Of a stretch of DNA of 40,609 nucleotides, positions 17,731 through 27,207 are shown piece by piece; within the stretch, counting starts at the first letter, position 1; every line of letters begins with the position of its first letter. This DNA comes from Bacteroidales bacterium. GTDB taxonomy: Bacteria > Bacteroidota > Bacteroidia > Bacteroidales > UBA3663. The notes below the pieces were generated by a model. It was not told the origin of the DNA, did no database searches, and saw only the letters and a program-made list of their open reading frames with translations. The position numbers and the translations under genes are program-made. The DNA is taken from contig JAFYZW010000043.1 in NCBI GenBank assembly GCA_017548545.1, positions 1 through 40,609 on the forward strand, in the 5' to 3' direction.

Positions 17731-20718
17731 TTAGAGCTTGGCCTTGATTTCGATCTCGGTGTAGGTCTCGATGAGGTCACCCTCCTGGATGTCATCGTAA
17801 CCGTTGATGGAGAGACCGCACTCGAAGTTGGTGCCTACCTCCTTGACATCGTCCTTGAAGCGCTTGAGGCCTGCGAGTTCGCCCGTGAAGATGACGATGC
17901 CGTCGCGGATGACGCGTGCCTTGTCGGTGCGATGAATCTTGCCATCGCGAACGATACAGCCGGCCACGGCTCCGACCTTCGAGATCTTGAAGACGGACTT
18001 GACTTCGGCATTGCCGCAAATCTCCTCCTTGACGATGGGTTTGAGCATACCCTCCATGGCCTCCTTGACCTCCTCGATGGCATCGTAGATGATGGAGTAG
18101 GTGCGGATATCGACGCCATCCTGGTCGGAGAGGCGCTTGGCAGCCAGAGAGGGACGTACCTGGAAGCCGATGATGATGGCCTTGGATGCTGCAGCAAGCA
18201 CCACGTCGCTCTCGGAGATCTGGCCCACAGCCTTGTGGATGACGTTGACCTGGATCTGCTCGGTAGAGAGCTTGATGAGCGAGTCGGTGAGTGCCTCGAC
18301 AGAACCATCGACGTCGCCCTTGACGATGAGGTTGAGCTCCTGGAAGTTGCCCACAGCGATGCGTCGACCGATTTCGTCGAGGGTGAGGCGTGTCTGGGTA
18401 CGCAGCGCCTGCTCACGCTGCAAGCGGTCGCGTTTGGCTGCAATCTCGCGTGCCTCCTGCTCGGAGTCGAGCACACGGAACTGGTCGCCTGCAGAAGGAG
18501 CACCGCTCAAGCCGAGCACCTGTACGGGTGTAGCAGGGCCTGCTTCCTGTACCTTGGCGCCACGTTCGTTGAAGAGCGCCTTGACACGTCCGTAGTGCTT
18601 GCCAGCGATGACCACGTCGCCCACGTGGAGTGTGCCGTTCTGGACGAGCACGGAGGCCACGTAGCCGCGACCCTTGTCGAGGGTGGCTTCGATGATGGTG
18701 CCGCTTGCCTGCTTGTTGGGGTTGGCCTTGAGGTCGAGGAGTTCGGCTTCGAGGAGCACCTTTTCGAGCAATTCATCGACGTTGAGACCGTCACGGGCCG
18801 AGATGTCCTCACTTTGGTACTTGCCGCCCCACTCTTCGACGAGGTAGTTCATGCCGGCGAGCTGCTCCTTCACCTTGTTCGGGTTAGCAGTGGGCTTGTC
18901 GATCTTGTTGATGGCGAAGACCATGGGCACACCAGCTGCGGCAGCATGGTTGATAGCCTCCTTGGTCTGTGGCATGATGCCGTCGTCGGCTGCGATGATG
19001 ATGATGGCGATGTCGGTCATCTTGGCACCACGGGCACGCATGGCGGTGAATGCCTCGTGACCAGGGGTGTCGAGGAAGGTGACGTGACGACCATCCTTGA
19101 GCTTGACGTTGTAGGCACCGATGTGCTGGGTGATGCCACCGGCCTCACCTGCGATGACGTTGGTCTTGCGGATGTAGTCGAGGAGCTTGGTCTTACCGTG
19201 ATCGACGTGGCCCATGACGGTGATAATGGGCGGACGCGACACGAGATCCTCCTCACGGTCGGCTTCCTGCTCGAGTTCGGCCTCGACCTCCTCGCTGACA
19301 TACTGTGTCTCGAAGCCGAACTCGTCGGCAACAAGGTTGATGGTCTCGGCTTCGAGGCGCTGGTTGATGCTGACCATCAGACCCAGCTGCATACAGGTCA
19401 TGATGACGTTGGTGACGGGCACGTTCATCATCGTGGCCAGGTCGTTGACGGTGACATACTCGGTGAGCTTGAGCACCTTCGATTCGGCAGCCTCCTCGGC
19501 CTGTGCTTCGGCGGCAGCGGCAGCAGCAGCGTTGCGCTTGTCCTTGCGGTACTTGACAGCCTTCTTGTCGGGCTTGTTGGTCAGACGAGCGAGGGTGTCC
19601 TTTACCTGCCTCTGTACATCCTCTTCTGAGATCTCCTGCTTGTAGGCGTTGTTGCCTTTCTTCTTGTCCTTGCCTTGGTGACGACCACGACCATCGGTGT
19701 TCTGCTGATCCTTGCGGTCGCGGCGCTCCTGTCCCTTGGCATCGCGTGCCTTGCCCTGCTTGATCACCTCGTTGATATCGACCTTCTGGGCACCACGTTG
19801 GCGACGGCTGCCACGTGCCTCCTCGCTGGAGGTACTGCGAGCCTGGCCATTGCCATTCTGGGACTTCTGCTCACGCTCCTTTTTGCGCTCCTCCTTCGAC
19901 TTTTTCTTCGGACGAGTGGATTGGTTGAGGGAGTCGAGATCGATAGTGCCGAGCACGTTGATCTGCGGTTGTTCGGGCTGGTTGAGACGGAATACCTCAC
20001 CGTTGCGAGCTTCGGCAGGCAGGGGTTCGTCGTTGATGCGATCCTTACTGCGTTCACCCCAGATGGACTGGTTGGGCTTCTTCTCGGCAGGAGCATCAGC
20101 CTTCTTGCCCTCCTTGGCCTTGGGCTTGGCTGTTTCAGCGGGCTTCTTGGCTTCGGACTTTGCCTCTGTGGTCTCAGGCTTTGGCTCGTCGGCCTTCTTG
20201 CTTTCGGGCTTGGCAGTCTCGATGCTCTTGGGAGCCTCTTTGGCCTTGGGAGCCTCGGAAGCCTTCTTGTCCTCAGTCTTGGCAGAGGTCTTGTCTTCGG
20301 CTGGCTTCTTCGAAGCATCGAGGTCGATGTGACCCACGATCTTCATAGCAGCCTGCATGATTTGCTCTTCGGTAGGAGTCTTGGCAACCGAAGACGTAGG
20401 TGCGGGCTCGGCCTTGGCCTCAGCCTTGGTTGCCGGCTTCTGTCGCGTCTGAGGAATGCCCTGGTTGACAGCGTTGATCTGGCGGGTCTCCTCCTTGATC
20501 TTGTCACGTGTCTGCAAGCGTTCCAGACGCTCGCGTTCGGAGGCCTGCTTGACGGATTTATCTTTGTTGAATTCCTTGCTTAATAACTCATATAGGTCGT
20601 CGGGGACCTGGCTCATCGGCTTCCATTCCATGCTGGGGTCTCCTCCCTTCTTTTCGAGGAAATCGACGAGGGTTTGGATGCCGACGTTGAAATCTTTAGC
20701 AATCTTACTTAATCTCAT
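17731..20718 (-). CDS. infB: Translation initiation factor IF-2
   Basis: The product has 995 residues. The N-terminal IF2_N domain ([20 protein letters not shown]) is followed by a long, low-complexity Lys/Glu/Ala/Pro-rich linker (about 90-400) and a second IF2_N-type domain (about 415-470). The GTPase domain begins near 495 with G1 GHVDHGKT, then switch I with [11 protein letters not shown]3 DTPGHEAF and G4 NKIDK. Beta-barrel domains II and IV and domain III follow to the C-terminus. It is a cytoplasmic GTPase that places initiator tRNA on the 30S subunit. It is longer than the E. coli protein mainly through the linker, as is common in Bacteroidetes. It sits 24 bases downstream of nusA. Confidence 0.98.
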   Translation of the reverse strand: MRLSKIAKDFNVGIQTLVDFLEKKGGDPSMEWKPMSQVPDDLYELLSKEFNKDKSVKQASERERLERLQTRDKIKEETRQINAVNQGIPQTRQKPATKAEAKAEPAPTSSVAKTPTEEQIMQAAMKIVGHIDLDASKKPAEDKTSAKTEDKKASEAPKAKEAPKSIETAKPESKKADEPKPETTEAKSEAKKPAETAKPKAKEGKKADAPAEKKPNQSIWGERSKDRINDEPLPAEARNGEVFRLNQPEQPQINVLGTIDLDSLNQSTRPKKKSKEERKKEREQKSQNGNGQARSTSSEEARGSRRQRGAQKVDINEVIKQGKARDAKGQERRDRKDQQNTDGRGRHQGKDKKKGNNAYKQEISEEDVQRQVKDTLARLTNKPDKKAVKYRKDKRNAAAAAAAEAQAEEAAESKVLKLTEYVTVNDLATMMNVPVTNVIMTCMQLGLMVSINQRLEAETINLVADEFGFETQYVSEEVEAELEQEADREEDLVSRPPIITVMGHVDHGKTKLLDYIRKTNVIAGEAGGITQHIGAYNVKLKDGRHVTFLDTPGHEAFTAMRARGAKMTDIAIIIIAADDGIMPQTKEAINHAAAAGVPMVFAINKIDKPTANPNKVKEQLAGMNYLVEEWGGKYQSEDISARDGLNVDELLEKVLLEAELLDLKANPNKQASGTIIEATLDKGRGYVASVLVQNGTLHVGDVVIAGKHYGRVKALFNERGAKVQEAGPATPVQVLGLSGAPSAGDQFRVLDSEQEAREIAAKRDRLQREQALRTQTRLTLDEIGRRIAVGNFQELNLIVKGDVDGSVEALTDSLIKLSTEQIQVNVIHKAVGQISESDVVLAAASKAIIIGFQVRPSLAAKRLSDQDGVDIRTYSIIYDAIEEVKEAMEGMLKPIVKEEICGNAEVKSVFKISKVGAVAGCIVRDGKIHRTDKARVIRDGIVIFTGELAGLKRFKDDVKEVGTNFECGLSINGYDDIQEGDLIETYTEIEIKAKL

Positions 20719-20742
20719 TCACGAAAGGTTTTTAATGGTTAA

Positions 20743-22074
20743 CTATTCTGACTCGGTGGTATTGGTTCCTTCTTCGGAATCTTCTGAGTAGTCGGCGTCT
20801 TCGGAATCGTCGGATTCCTCGTCGTCTTCGGGTTCGAACTCCTTCGAGAGAATTGCACGAACTTCCTCGACAGTCTCGTCCTCGAGGTCAGCCTTGTCGG
20901 CCACGAGTTGTGGGTCGGCATCGAGTACAGCCTTGGCGGTGGCAAGGCCGATACCCTTGAGCGCCTGGATAACCCAAGGATCGATGACATCGGAGAAGTC
21001 ATCGAGGAAGATGTCGTTGCTGTCGCCCTCGCGGTAAACATCGATCTGATAACCTGTGAGCAGGCATGCCAGCTTGATGTTGGCACCGTTCTTACCGATG
21101 GCGAGAGATACTTCTTCGGGACGCATGAATACTTCAGCGGTCTTGTTCTCCTCGTTCACATGAATCTGAGAGATGGAAGCGGGGGAGAGGGCGCGCTGGA
21201 TGAACAAACTGGGATTGGTGGTATATGGGATGACGTCGAGGTTCTCGCCGCGCAGCTCACGTACAATGCCGTGGATACGTCCACCCTTGACACCGACGCA
21301 GGCTCCTACGGGGTCGATGCGATCGTCGTTGGTCTCGACAGCAATCTTGGCGCGTTCGCCGGGGAGACGAACGATCTTGACGATGCGAATGGTGCCGTCG
21401 GCCACCTCGGGGATCTCCTGCTCCATGAGGTGCTGGAGGAAGATGGGGGCGGTGCGAGAGAGGATGATCTTGGGGTTGTTGTTGTTGTTGTCCACGCGGA
21501 GTACAACGGCGCGCACCTGGTCGTTCTTGCGGAAGTTGTCGCCTGGGATTTGTTCGCTGCGTGGCAAGGAGAGTTCGTTGCCGTCCTCGTCAACCATCAG
21601 CATCTCGCGTTTCCAGATCTGATAAACCTCAGCGGTGGTGATACGGCCAATGAGGTCCTTGTACTTGTTGTAGAGCAAGTCCTTCTGCAGTTCGAGGATC
21701 TTGGCAGCCAAGGTCTGGCGCAGATTGAGGATGGTGCGGCGACCGAACTTCTCGAAGTGTACCTCCTCGGTGAAGTCTTCGCCAATCTCGATGTCGTCAA
21801 CCGTCTTGCGAGCCTCGCTGAGAGACACCTGAAGGTTGGGGTCGGTAAGGTCTTCGTCGGCTACTACCTCACGGTTCTTATAGATTTCGAAGTCGCCCTT
21901 GTCGGGATTGATGATGATGTCGAAGTTCTCGTCAGTTTCGAACATTTTTGCCAACACTGAACGGAATGAGTCCTCGAGTACGCTGATCATTGTGGAGCGG
22001 TCAATGTTCTTAAGCTCCTTGAATTCCTGGAAGGTATCTACCATTGAGATCACTTCCTCTTTCTGTCTTGCCAT
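20743..22074 (-). CDS. nusA: Transcription termination/antitermination factor NusA
   Basis: The product has 443 residues. The N-terminal polymerase-binding domain contains ELKNIDRSTMISVLEDSFRS and INPDKGDFEIYKNREVVADE. An S1 domain follows, and then KH domains with GERAKIAVETNDDRIDPVGA and VGVKGGRIHGIVREL. The second KH region has PEEVSLAIGKNGANIKLA. The last roughly 35 residues are strongly acidic (Glu, Asp and Ser runs) and lack the AR repeats of enterobacterial NusA. It binds RNA polymerase and nascent RNA in the cytoplasm. The order rimP-nusA-infB is widely conserved. Confidence 0.97.
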   Translation of the reverse strand: MARQKEEVISMVDTFQEFKELKNIDRSTMISVLEDSFRSVLAKMFETDENFDIIINPDKGDFEIYKNREVVADEDLTDPNLQVSLSEARKTVDDIEIGEDFTEEVHFEKFGRRTILNLRQTLAAKILELQKDLLYNKYKDLIGRITTAEVYQIWKREMLMVDEDGNELSLPRSEQIPGDNFRKNDQVRAVVLRVDNNNNNPKIILSRTAPIFLQHLMEQEIPEVADGTIRIVKIVRLPGERAKIAVETNDDRIDPVGACVGVKGGRIHGIVRELRGENLDVIPYTTNPSLFIQRALSPASISQIHVNEENKTAEVFMRPEEVSLAIGKNGANIKLACLLTGYQIDVYREGDSNDIFLDDFSDVIDPWVIQALKGIGLATAKAVLDADPQLVADKADLEDETVEEVRAILSKEFEPEDDEESDDSEDADYSEDSEEGTNTTESE

Positions 22075-22110
22075 TTCTTGATTGTATGATTTTAATATTA
22101 ATATTTTTTG

Positions 22111-22593
22111 TCAAAAGTTGTAGTAGATACGGTTGACATCCTTGTGGGAGAGATGTTCGTGGTGTTCGACCTCCTGCTTCTTCTTACTGCGCTTGCCGGT
22201 AGCGGGGTCGGTGACATGCTCAAGGGTAGTCCAGGTAAGGTCGAAACCTTCTTCGTCGGCGACACCGAGAATACCGCGAAGCTTGCGGCCATCGCGTAGC
22301 ATCACCTCCATGGTCTCGCCTTCGAACTTGGCATACTGGCGCAGGGTGCGGAGGGGAGCAGTGAGACCGGCTGAACCGACTTCGAGCTCGAAGTCCTCCT
22401 TGTCGCGGTCGAGGTGCTCGTTGATATAATGGTTGAGTGCAGCGCACTCGTCGATACTGATTACCTCGTCGTTGTCGAGGGTGATGACGATCTGGTTGTC
22501 GCGGCTTACGGTCACGTCGATGAGGTAGCTCTCACTTTCGCTGGCCAGAAGATACTGATTGACCAGATCGATGATTTCCTGCTTCTGAATCAT
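22111..22593 (-). CDS. rimP: Ribosome maturation factor RimP
   Basis: The product has 160 residues, the usual size. The N-terminal domain reads YLIDVTVSRDNQIVITLDND, then SIDECAALNHYINEHLDRD, then FELEVGSAGLTAPLRTLRQY, the RimP hallmark with a conserved xVxSxG block. The C-terminal SH3-like domain (METMEVMLRDGRKLRGIL-type) follows. It helps assemble the 30S subunit. It is the first gene of the leftward operon, 36 bases before nusA, with a promoter and leader hairpin upstream. Confidence 0.93.
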   Translation of the reverse strand: MIQKQEIIDLVNQYLLASESESYLIDVTVSRDNQIVITLDNDEVISIDECAALNHYINEHLDRDKEDFELEVGSAGLTAPLRTLRQYAKFEGETMEVMLRDGRKLRGILGVADEEGFDLTWTTLEHVTDPATGKRSKKKQEVEHHEHLSHKDVNRIYYNF

Positions 22594-22617
22594 GTGTATA
22601 ATGTTGTTATAATAGAG

Positions 22618-22647
22618 AAGAGGGAACCGAAAAATCGGCTCTCTCTT
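22618..22647 (-). promoter_or_regulatory. Leader hairpin of the rimP operon
   Basis: In the transcript, the arm complementary to 22635-22647 pairs with that complementary to 22618-22630 around an A/T tetraloop. Of 13 positions, one is a mismatch and one a G-U pair. It lies between the promoter and the rimP start. It has no following U-run, so a role in mRNA stability or leader control is more likely than termination. Confidence 0.45.
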
Positions 22648-22661
22648 CGTGTTTCGCGGTG

Positions 22662-22692
22662 CAAATATACATATAATTATTTAAACAAACAA
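22662..22692 (-). promoter_or_regulatory. Promoter of the rimP-nusA-infB-cvpA-suf operon
   Basis: On the reverse strand, TTG (22692-22690) is followed by 20 bases and TATATTTG (22669-22662). It is the only good match in the 172-base gap between ccsA and rimP. Confidence 0.65.
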
Positions 22693-22765
22693 GAAAATCG
22701 TGAAAAATTTTTAATAATTTTTACATTTTGACCGATTTAATACATTGGAGATTGCAAAAAATGCA

Positions 22766-23566
22766 TCATTTCATATTGTAGGTATGGACGCTTTTCCCTT
22801 GAGCCGATGGGAGATAATTGATGCCCCACCAGCACATCTGCAGGCAACAGAAACTGATGATGATCAGAAAGATGGAAACCTTGCTGCGGAAGGCATTACG
22901 CGATAATTGTCGATAATGGATATAGACAAGGAAAGAAAGCCAGGTGATGCCAGCCCATGTCTCCTTGGGATCCCATGCCCAATAGTGTCCCCAAGCCTCC
23001 TTGGCCCACAAGGCACCGAAGAGCATGCCGATGGTCATGAACGAAAGGCCCACATAGACGAGGTTGTCGAGCATGCTCCAGATATTCTCGTCGTCACGTT
23101 TGTTCTTGGCAAATAGCAGATAGAGAGCTACGGCAAGAGCAGCCCCAAAGAGGGCGTAGCAGAACATATAGACGATGACATGGGGAGCGAACCAGGGACT
23201 CTGCAGTGCGGGCATCAGCGTGGTGTTGTGGATCTCGGGCTTGAAGAGATTGACGCAGATGAAGACGAGGGCCATGACGGTAGAGAACGAGAGTATCCAC
23301 CTGTACTTCCATCGGCTCCAGATGATAATGCCTGCGACGGGAAGGAAGAAGGAGTACCAGAGGCGTGTCTCACCCATAGTACGCAGAGGTGGACGCTCCA
23401 GACTGATCCACAGACCGCAGATGAACGCGAAGAAGAGGGCGATGCCGAGCAGGGTGAAGGTCGCGGTGAGCTTCTTCTTCTCGCGGAAGGAGTAATACGC
23501 ACCAAGCGCCCACAGCAATACCGAGGGGATGGCGAAATAGGGGAAGTGTTGCCAGGAGATGAGCAT
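22766..23566 (-). CDS. ccsA: Cytochrome c biogenesis protein CcsA/ResC
   Basis: The product has 266 residues with about eight hydrophobic membrane segments. The haem-handling tryptophan-rich motif WGHYWAWDPKETWAGITW is present. The conserved histidine of FAPHVIVYMFCYALF sits ahead of it and a C-terminal one appears in LVYIHYRQ. With ResB it forms the system II cytochrome c synthase that carries haem across the inner membrane and attaches it to CxxCH motifs. It lies 2 bases after resB in an operon with nrfHA, so its clients are surely the nitrite reductase subunits. Confidence 0.92.
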   Translation of the reverse strand: MLISWQHFPYFAIPSVLLWALGAYYSFREKKKLTATFTLLGIALFFAFICGLWISLERPPLRTMGETRLWYSFFLPVAGIIIWSRWKYRWILSFSTVMALVFICVNLFKPEIHNTTLMPALQSPWFAPHVIVYMFCYALFGAALAVALYLLFAKNKRDDENIWSMLDNLVYVGLSFMTIGMLFGALWAKEAWGHYWAWDPKETWAGITWLSFLVYIHYRQLSRNAFRSKVSIFLIIISFCCLQMCWWGINYLPSAQGKSVHTYNMK

Positions 23567-23568
23567 AA

Positions 23569-24783
23569 CTATTTTTTGTTATAGCCGGCGGTGATGAAGG
23601 TGAGGACAGCGCCAGCAAGCATCATGTAGATGCCTGCATAGACCCAAGGGAGCCATGGGTCGCGGACAAGTTCGAATACGGAGGTATCAGACCAACGGCC
23701 CAGAGCCTGATCGTAGGAAACCTGATAAATTTTCCATCCGTTGATTTCAAGGGGCTTGTTGACTTCGATGGTGCCATCCATCTTTTGGTTGTTGGCAGCA
23801 TAGACGGTGACATCGGAGGCATATCGTTTCGGCTCACGATCGGGCATGACGGCACTATAGAGCGAGTCGAGACGCAGTGCCTTGTAGGGGAACATGAAAC
23901 TGCCGCAGCTTACCCATCCCTGCTTAGTGTCTAGGGCTGTACCTTGGCCATTGGCAGCTTCTTCGGCTGAAGCAAATCGGGTGGCGGTGATGAAGCCCGC
24001 TGTACATGCACCCATCGAAGGCCACTCGACATATCGATCCATATCCTGGTTGCCGAGCGAATCCTTGCGCCCATAGACGATCGCAGCATACTCCCAGATG
24101 GAGTCCTGTTGAATACGCCATGGACTATCATCGACAATCATTCCTGTCTCGTTGTCAATTACGACATACTTGGGCGGATATTCATCAATTGTGAAGTCGT
24201 GCAGTTCGATGGCCAAAGGCAGTTCGACGACTTGTGGAGGCATCTGTGTGCCCACCTGATCGATGGCTCGCCATTCGGGCTGATCGACCTTTGCCGTGAG
24301 GCGATACTTCTGCATGTCGGCGTATCCGAGGGTTCCACATACCATGGCCATAAATAGGCCCAGATGATTGCAGATGAAGCAAAGGTTGCGGACAATGCCG
24401 CCCCTTGTGAAGTGGAGGATGCGACGGATGGAGATGAGGCCGAGGATATTCATCAGCCAGATATAGACCAAGGTGAAAGGCCACGAGCGAAGCATCTGGT
24501 CCCAGCCGGAGAGTCCCAACAGGAGTGTGACAAGGACACCGTAGGCCAGCGCGGGCACGGGAGCATAGACGGTCATCGTCCAGGTGACAACATAAATGTG
24601 CTTGCGCACGGCATAGACAATGCCGAGCACAAGCACATAGATTGCCAAAAGGATAGTGTTGAGTGGGAAGGCAAGCAGACGCCAGTCGATTGGACCGATG
24701 GAGAACTGCAGCATCAGACCCACCAGGATGAGTCCTGCGCCAATGGTGATGCCTTCCGCGAATTTCCAGGGTTTAGACCACAC
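23569..24783 (-). CDS. resB: Cytochrome c biogenesis protein ResB
   Basis: The product has 404 residues. Four or more N-terminal membrane spans fall within 1-165 (LILVGLMLQFSIGPIDWRLL; ILLAIYVLVLGIVYAV; ALAYGVLVTLLLGLSGW; LVYIWLMNILGLISI and a further one). A large periplasmic domain follows (about 175-370, ending NGWKIYQVSYDQALGRWSD), with one C-terminal span. ELHDFTIDEYPPKY is typical of ResB. It is the partner of CcsA in system II haem attachment. Its start is 11 bases after the nrfA stop, so it is translationally linked. Confidence 0.88.
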   Translation of the reverse strand: MWSKPWKFAEGITIGAGLILVGLMLQFSIGPIDWRLLAFPLNTILLAIYVLVLGIVYAVRKHIYVVTWTMTVYAPVPALAYGVLVTLLLGLSGWDQMLRSWPFTLVYIWLMNILGLISIRRILHFTRGGIVRNLCFICNHLGLFMAMVCGTLGYADMQKYRLTAKVDQPEWRAIDQVGTQMPPQVVELPLAIELHDFTIDEYPPKYVVIDNETGMIVDDSPWRIQQDSIWEYAAIVYGRKDSLGNQDMDRYVEWPSMGACTAGFITATRFASAEEAANGQGTALDTKQGWVSCGSFMFPYKALRLDSLYSAVMPDREPKRYASDVTVYAANNQKMDGTIEVNKPLEINGWKIYQVSYDQALGRWSDTSVFELVRDPWLPWVYAGIYMMLAGAVLTFITAGYNKK

Positions 24784-24794
24784 GGATTCTTGGA

Positions 24795-26408
24795 TTAATT
24801 CATTGACAATTCCTTGATGTCATCCTTATAGGTAGGCATGTAAGCGTCGTCGGCAACCTTGCCTTTCGACTTGGCATCCTGCTGCCACTTCGGAACAATT
24901 TCCTCGAGGAACTTGGCCTTTGAAGCGCGCTTGCCCGCCATGTCGAGGCCGATGTAAGCCTGAGCCTTCTCCTTGGTCGAAAGGTCGGGCATGGGCACTT
25001 CCTCGTTGTGGCCAAGGCTTGCGAGGGTTTTGCGTATCTCAAGACGTGCCTGGAGAGCATAATCGACCGAACGGCCGAGGATACGGGTAATCTCCTGTGG
25101 GGCGTGGAAGAATGAACCATGACTTGCTACAGCATAGTCCCAACGCCACTGACCCTTGCGGATGAACTGGAGGGCGGCACGCATCTGGTCTTCGGTAGCA
25201 CCGTTATCCCAAGCATACTTGGCTTCGATGTGAGCCTTGACCAGTTCGGCTTCTGCCCGTGTGCGCATCTCTTCCACCTTGTGCTGGCGCTCGAATACGT
25301 TCTTGAGGAGGTCTTCCTTGCTCTCGCGATGGCAGGTGAGACAGGTGCGTTCCATGTTGGCCAATGGGCTGACAATGTGGTGATCAGAGAACTTGACGCC
25401 ACCGGCGTTGGTGTAAGGCATGTGGCAGTCGGCACAGCTCACGCCACGCTGTCCATGGATACCCTGCTTGTTGGTCTCGAAGCCCGGGTGCTGGGCCTTG
25501 AGGATGGGAGCCTTAGAGAGGGCGTGGATATAATCGTAATAGCCGGTCTCGTCGAAGTAAGCCTCGGCATCCTCGACGGTGAAGCCCTTATCCCATGGGA
25601 AGGTGAGATACTGGTCGTGCTCAGGAGTGTTCGGGTCGTTCTTGAAGTAGTACTCGACGTGGCACTGGCCGCAGACCAGCGAACGCATCTCCTGCTGTGT
25701 TGCCTTGGTGATGTCGCGGCCCTGACGCTGATAAGCCTCGATGAGGGCAGGACGGCTGATGCGGAGGTCCATGGATTCAGGATCGTGGCAGTCGGAGCAG
25801 CCCAGTGGATTGGTGATTTCGTTGCCCCACATGGCCCAGTTTGCCTTGTAGTATTCGGTAACGCCCTTCTCGCTCATGACGCGTGGCACATCAGGCGACT
25901 TGCAGGTCCAGCAGGTTCCAGGCTGGTTGGAGCCAGTGGTCTCGGTGTCGGGAGCACCTGTGCGGAGAGTGCGGGTCATGTCCTCAACAGTGTGCATGTG
26001 TCCGCGTGGGGTGGTGTAGTCCCAAGAGAATGCATAGCCTGCCCAGAGCACTACCATGTTGGGACGATAGGCGAGCACGTCGGTAGCTTCGTTTCCGTTG
26101 TGGTACATCTGAGGCACTACACCTTCCTTGTTGGGATTGTTGACGTCAAGAGGTTTCGAATCGAAGTTCGTCTCGAGAGTCTGGCGCCAAGTGTCGTACT
26201 CTCGTGGGAAGTCGGTCCGGAAGTCCTCGTTCTGTGCATGAATGGTCTCGCCAGTGAATGGGGCTTTGCGGTTGTTAAAGATGCTGGCGACCTCGGCACG
26301 GCGCTCCATCAGTGCGCTGGTAAGCAGGCCAAGACCGAAGACCACCACCATGGCAATGATAAACAATGCCCATGCTTTGCCGCTCGATAACTTGTTGTTG
26401 TTTTCCAT
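24795..26408 (-). CDS. nrfA: Ammonia-forming cytochrome c nitrite reductase, catalytic subunit NrfA
   Basis: The product has 537 residues. An uncleaved or cleavable N-terminal membrane helix (12-34) is followed by the periplasmic pentahaem domain. The active-site haem site is CWTCK (166-170), with lysine as the axial ligand. Four CxxCH sites follow: CSDCH (204), CGQCH (246), CADCH (325) and CLTCH (356). The Lys-ligated first haem and the order of the others are diagnostic of NrfA. It reduces nitrite to ammonium with six electrons, in energy conservation and nitrite detoxification. It is encoded with its NrfH quinol dehydrogenase and the ResB/CcsA haem lyase. Confidence 0.97.
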   Translation of the reverse strand: MENNNKLSSGKAWALFIIAMVVVFGLGLLTSALMERRAEVASIFNNRKAPFTGETIHAQNEDFRTDFPREYDTWRQTLETNFDSKPLDVNNPNKEGVVPQMYHNGNEATDVLAYRPNMVVLWAGYAFSWDYTTPRGHMHTVEDMTRTLRTGAPDTETTGSNQPGTCWTCKSPDVPRVMSEKGVTEYYKANWAMWGNEITNPLGCSDCHDPESMDLRISRPALIEAYQRQGRDITKATQQEMRSLVCGQCHVEYYFKNDPNTPEHDQYLTFPWDKGFTVEDAEAYFDETGYYDYIHALSKAPILKAQHPGFETNKQGIHGQRGVSCADCHMPYTNAGGVKFSDHHIVSPLANMERTCLTCHRESKEDLLKNVFERQHKVEEMRTRAEAELVKAHIEAKYAWDNGATEDQMRAALQFIRKGQWRWDYAVASHGSFFHAPQEITRILGRSVDYALQARLEIRKTLASLGHNEEVPMPDLSTKEKAQAYIGLDMAGKRASKAKFLEEIVPKWQQDAKSKGKVADDAYMPTYKDDIKELSMN

Positions 26409-26459
26409 AATTATTTTCTGTTTTGTAATATTCGTTGATAGATGGTATTTCCGATAAGG

Positions 26460-27044
26460 TTATTTCAGCATTTTCTGGAGCCATGAAGGCACAGGGCTGT
26501 CAGGCAGTGGCACCTTGGCATCGGGGGTGGCTGCGAGGTTGGAGCGTCCGCCGTGAGGCACGTTGCGGTGGCAGTCCCAGCAGACCTTGCCTTCGCCCAC
26601 AGCAGTCATCATGTAGGTCACCTTTCCGGTATTGACCAGTGTGGTGTTGAGGTCGGTGTGACAACGAATGCAGTTGTTCATGATGACCTGGTTGGCGGCT
26701 TCGCCTGGACGTGGAGCTTGACGTTCGAGGTGGGTGACAAACTTGGATACGTGGTTCAGACCATCGGTTGCCTTGAAGAAATACTTACGAGCAATGTTCT
26801 CGTGAGGCACATGACAGTCGTTGCATGTGGCATTGCGTGCATGGCTCGAATGGAACCATGTGGCGTAATAGGGTGTCATGATGTGACAGTTGACACATGC
26901 CGAAGGGTCATCCCCCAGATAGCTGTGGGCTCTCAGGATGTACAGAAAGAATAATCCGCATCCTACAAGGGCACCCAGTAGGATGAGGCTGACACACTTC
27001 TGACGACGTGTGAGCCGGTCAATAAATAGGGTTAGAATATTCAT
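26460..27044 (-). CDS. nrfH: Cytochrome c nitrite reductase small subunit NrfH
   Basis: The product has 194 residues. One N-terminal membrane helix (about 18-38) anchors a periplasmic tetrahaem domain of the NapC/NirT family. The haem sites are CVNCH (50-54), CNDCH (74-78), CIRCH (125-129) and CWDCH (155-159). It oxidises menaquinol and passes electrons to NrfA. It is the first gene of the nrfHA-resB-ccsA operon and is divergent from a MocR-type regulator. Confidence 0.95.
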   Translation of the reverse strand: MNILTLFIDRLTRRQKCVSLILLGALVGCGLFFLYILRAHSYLGDDPSACVNCHIMTPYYATWFHSSHARNATCNDCHVPHENIARKYFFKATDGLNHVSKFVTHLERQAPRPGEAANQVIMNNCIRCHTDLNTTLVNTGKVTYMMTAVGEGKVCWDCHRNVPHGGRSNLAATPDAKVPLPDSPVPSWLQKMLK

Positions 27045-27070
27045 AATGCCTTTATTTTTTCAACGAGATA

Positions 27071-27098
27071 GGGTACTTTTTTGTATTATAGGGGTACT
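27071..27098. promoter_or_regulatory. Direct repeat in the nrfH/mocR-type intergenic region, possible operator
   Basis: GGGTACT occurs at 27071-27077 and again at 27092-27098, 21 bases apart, about two helical turns. It lies upstream of nrfH. Direct repeats with such spacing suit GntR/MocR regulators, one of which is encoded next door. The functional link is inferred. Confidence 0.35.
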
Positions 27099-27133
27099 AA
27101 GTGATGGAAAAAGGGTTATTTTCATGTGTTTTC

Positions 27134-27164
27134 TTGTTTCCTGTGCAAAAATACATTATCTTTG
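27134..27164 (+). promoter_or_regulatory. Promoter of the MocR-type regulator
   Basis: TTG at 27134-27136, a 20-base spacer and TATCTTTG at 27157-27164. The ATG follows at 27208, with an AAGGAG Shine-Dalgarno-like sequence (27197-27202). Confidence 0.7.
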
Positions 27165-27207
27165 CGACATAAAAGGTAACCAAGAACTATAATTTTAAGG
27201 AGTCCAG

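Noticed and set aside
17692..19629. A 645-codon open frame on the forward strand opposite infB
   Set aside because: It is the antisense shadow of IF-2, caused by codon bias in a GC-rich gene. The product has no recognisable domain, and the true gene on the other strand is unmistakable.
22766..27044. Possible missing genes for apocytochrome reduction (CcdA/ResA) within the nrf operon
   Set aside because: Gaps between the four genes are at most 51 bases, so nothing is missing here. Such genes, if present, are elsewhere.
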